Below are positions 63,101 through 64,000 of a DNA stretch of 64,000 nt, piece by piece. The stretch is from NCBI RefSeq assembly GCF_004101865.1, contig NZ_CP026118.1, forward strand, positions 1,505,001 through 1,569,000, written 5' to 3'. Position 1 is the stretch's first letter. Every line of letters begins with the position of its first letter. Made by a program: the position numbers and the translations under genes. This DNA is from Halobacillus litoralis. GTDB taxonomy: Bacteria; Bacillota; Bacilli; Bacillales; Halobacillaceae. Under the pieces are notes generated by a model. That model was given only the letters and a program-made list of their open reading frames with translations, did not search any database and was not told where the DNA came from.

Positions 63101-64000
63101 TGAATGGTTATTTCTTTCGTGCCCGCTTCCATCAAAGCGGCACCAGATTGGATTAGCTCGCCGCCTAACATACAAGAATACTGCTCGCTTGACAACGTTT
63201 CTTCTGTGTACCCAGACTCATACACCCCGACTACTTCTAACCCTTTCGTTTCAAAACTATCTTGAACATAGTAGTCAGTTTTAGCTGGGTAGTACTTGAT
63301 ATATAAATCAGTGAGCTGGATTTCCTTTATCTTCAGAGAAATTGTTTCTTCAACTCCTCCATAACTGATCGTTATGGTATTGGTTCCTGCTTCACTGCTA
63401 TCAAAACCTGTTACGATATAGTCTTCTTTCGCAAGGTTGAGTTCAGTTCCATCTTCCAGAACAGCTGTGACTTCAAGCCTTTCCAGGTCCAAAGGTTCAT
63501 CAATTAAGTATTCATCATCGATATTTGAAGTATCGATTTTTAGACCATCTACATTTTCTGTCTGTTCAATATGGGTGTCGCTAAAGGTGATTATTCCATC
63601 CCTTGCGACAAACAAGCCTACATAGAGATCTTCATTAAAGGCTCCTTCTAGGGACAAGGTTTCACTATGACCATTCGACGTAACCCTGAAAGTATCTCCT
63701 GACTTCTTGATTGAGAGTTCATATGTTTCTCCAGAGACTGGTGCGACATTTCCGGCAAACGCATCAAGTTTACTCAGTCCTCCTTGACTGTAGAAACCCC
63801 TCAACTTATCATCAAGCCCACCGACTGCAATGTAGTTGGAGGCCTGCTTCCCACTATCTCCATTTTCACCGACTTCATCTCTCAACATCAGTCCAAAAGC
63901 TCGCTGACTATCAGGGCTGTATGCATCTGCATGGACAGTTGTCGAAATTTCAAAATTAGATTCTGCCGTCAGTTTCTTATAGTAAAAAGACAGACCCTCT
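60103..64000 (-). CDS. Large multidomain pectate lyase, family PL9 (partial, N-terminus off window)
   Basis: Extracellular lyase that cuts polygalacturonan by beta-elimination. The frame is open to base 64000, before the first in-frame ATG at 63888, and the upstream codons (FEISTTVHADAYSPDSQRAF) resemble the later domain, so the start is outside the window. From N to C: part of a lectin-like/CBM domain; four Big_3-type Ig-like domains of ~80 residues (each with a DLDGLSVEALYTDGEKVRV-like strand); a second copy of the first domain (FGLMARDVIGEN); an Fn3-like linker; a right-handed beta-helix of the PL9/PelL type (roughly nucleotides 61570-60480) with NADGFAAKLTSG, DDGWDLYTK and NGFKLGGEG, carrying calcium Asp and catalytic Lys candidates; and a short C-terminal domain. 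Very acidic overall. At least 1298 residues. Confidence 0.88.
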   Translation of the reverse strand, partial: EGLSFYYKKLTAESNFEISTTVHADAYSPDSQRAFGLMLRDEVGENGDSGKQASNYIAVGGLDDKLRGFYSQGGLSKLDAFAGNVAPVSGETYELSIKKSGDTFRVTSNGHSETLSLEGAFNEDLYVGLFVARDGIITFSDTHIEQTENVDGLKIDTSNIDDEYLIDEPLDLERLEVTAVLEDGTELNLAKEDYIVTGFDSSEAGTNTITISYGGVEETISLKIKEIQLTDLYIKYYPAKTDYYVQDSFETKGLEVVGVYESGYTEETLSSEQYSCMLGGELIQSGAALMEAGTKEITIQSTQSPEITTEFEVEVKDEQVTELEVTQLPSKTQYFSGEELDLDGLSVEALYTDGEKVRVMKDQLEVSGLDTSMTGDQQIELSYKGVEVSFLVNVKEKERQGVKVTTYPKTTYQVGEEFDSSELKVSEVFDNGDETVLDETEYELDKTAFDASQTGVYPIVIRPTDDTIEPLEFEVTVRDQTDPEWKTIQFGQSTGSDTNYVVEEEDHVQVVAEPGAGKITGDHDGITFYYTEIEAGEDNFELSADIKVNEYAKSPNHDGQESFGLMARDVIGENDSSSVFASNIAAVGGFSGGTQEENGTQLFIRTGVESSDGAGSQGIQKIMLNDEKPDKSNTHPEQEYRLTLSKTNRGYRGQWNDGEEEIFFNPEILNVQDSKVYVGFYAARLADIEVSNIDYSVTASATDPPKVEAPEHPVNPEFHVESRARTSETGYELLLESNVDGVATIKQGLETIEQGKRINKGEVAAISAELSVKDRTDFSITFLPDDTQFLTSYEKQVQNFTVTHQTFRSGEPIHVTPSGTSDGTGTENEPLDLDTAVEYVLPGQKIILAGGEYVRDSKLEISKYNDGTEEARKYLVAADGESPVINFDKKSEGVVLSGNYWHVKGIDFKRSAGNTKGFTIGGNHNIVEESRFYENGDTGVQISRTNSDTPKEEWPSHNLILNSESFDNRDPSDNNADGFAAKLTSGDGNIFRGCVAHHNIDDGWDLYTKAGTGAIGSVLIEDSIAYENGTLTDGTVGDGDKNGFKLGGEGIHVPHIIRNSLAFHNGADGFTSNSNPGVIADDNLSFNNAGRNLSFTTYPNIEEDFTVDGFISYQTGDGGEDQYPEEVEADDNFFFDGEVSINKSGVTLTDENFGSLAPDLPFDRKEDGELIRGEFMKFHVFATVDWKPPVIKQFKGKGHKKHDQKGPKATAYLSIQEGVDLENIRLDTLLVNGEVKPLDKQKKKQIADFDKDGIDEYRVDFSRNQLASILEKGAQEITLSGELESGLPIEAASTIYVK

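Overview
The window comes from a low-to-medium GC Gram-positive bacterium of the family Bacillaceae. The order moxR-DUF58-transglutaminase-guaA-pbuG-yebE-yebG-purEKBCSQLFMN matches the Bacillus subtilis yea/yeb/pur region. Guanine-class riboswitches, AGGAGG-type ribosome binding sites, sigma-A promoters and several acidic surface proteins fit a moderately halophilic genus such as Halobacillus; the genus is inference, not proof. Almost every gene is on the minus strand; the exceptions are hsp20, tcyP, and the lacI-type regulator with its acetylesterase.

Bases 1-19.9 kb are conserved core. The purine operon (purE to a truncated purN) is read leftwards from a promoter with paired PurR boxes, a guanine aptamer and a terminator. 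The pbuG permease has the same arrangement. guaA has a third guanine aptamer, but about 590 bases separate it from the gene and are filled by two palindromic repeat elements. Upstream lie a MoxR ATPase, a DUF58 protein and a membrane transglutaminase.

Bases 20-34.4 kb are an accessory surface-glycan island. It encodes a complete CMP-pseudaminic acid pathway (PseB, PseC, PseH, PseG, PseI and an SpsF-type cytidylyltransferase), an extra NAD-dependent epimerase, a surface-carbohydrate protein, a ParB-like orphan, and three paralogous proteins of unknown function with GT-B-like C-terminal motifs. I regard those three paralogues as the best candidate for something undescribed: possible nonulosonate transferases.

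Bases 34.5-42.2 kb hold an MhqO/MhqA-type dioxygenase behind an MhqR-like operator, a TcyP-type cystine transporter, and a poly-gamma-glutamate capsule operon (pgsB-pgsC-pgsA-ggt/capD).

Bases 42.9-64 kb are a pectin and rhamnogalacturonan utilisation locus. It has a very large multidomain family 9 pectate lyase (running off the right edge), a MATE-like transporter, a YesM/YesN two-component system, a YesOPQ sugar ABC importer, a GH105 unsaturated rhamnogalacturonyl hydrolase, an oxidoreductase, YesL, an AEC carrier, a rhamnogalacturonan acetylesterase, a LacI regulator with a perfect 22-bp palindromic operator, KduD, KduI and an alpha/beta hydrolase. A CcpA cre site precedes yesO. Together these genes would cut pectin outside the cell, import oligomers, trim them, and isomerise and reduce the unsaturated uronate; KdgK and KdgA are not in the window.

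Two families of structured intergenic repeats recur: a 123-bp modular tandem element (29.5 kb, 42.5 kb, a relic at 45.9 kb) and a palindromic element (14.7, 15.0 and 31.4 kb). All calls rest on reading the sequence and remembered family features; no database search was run.
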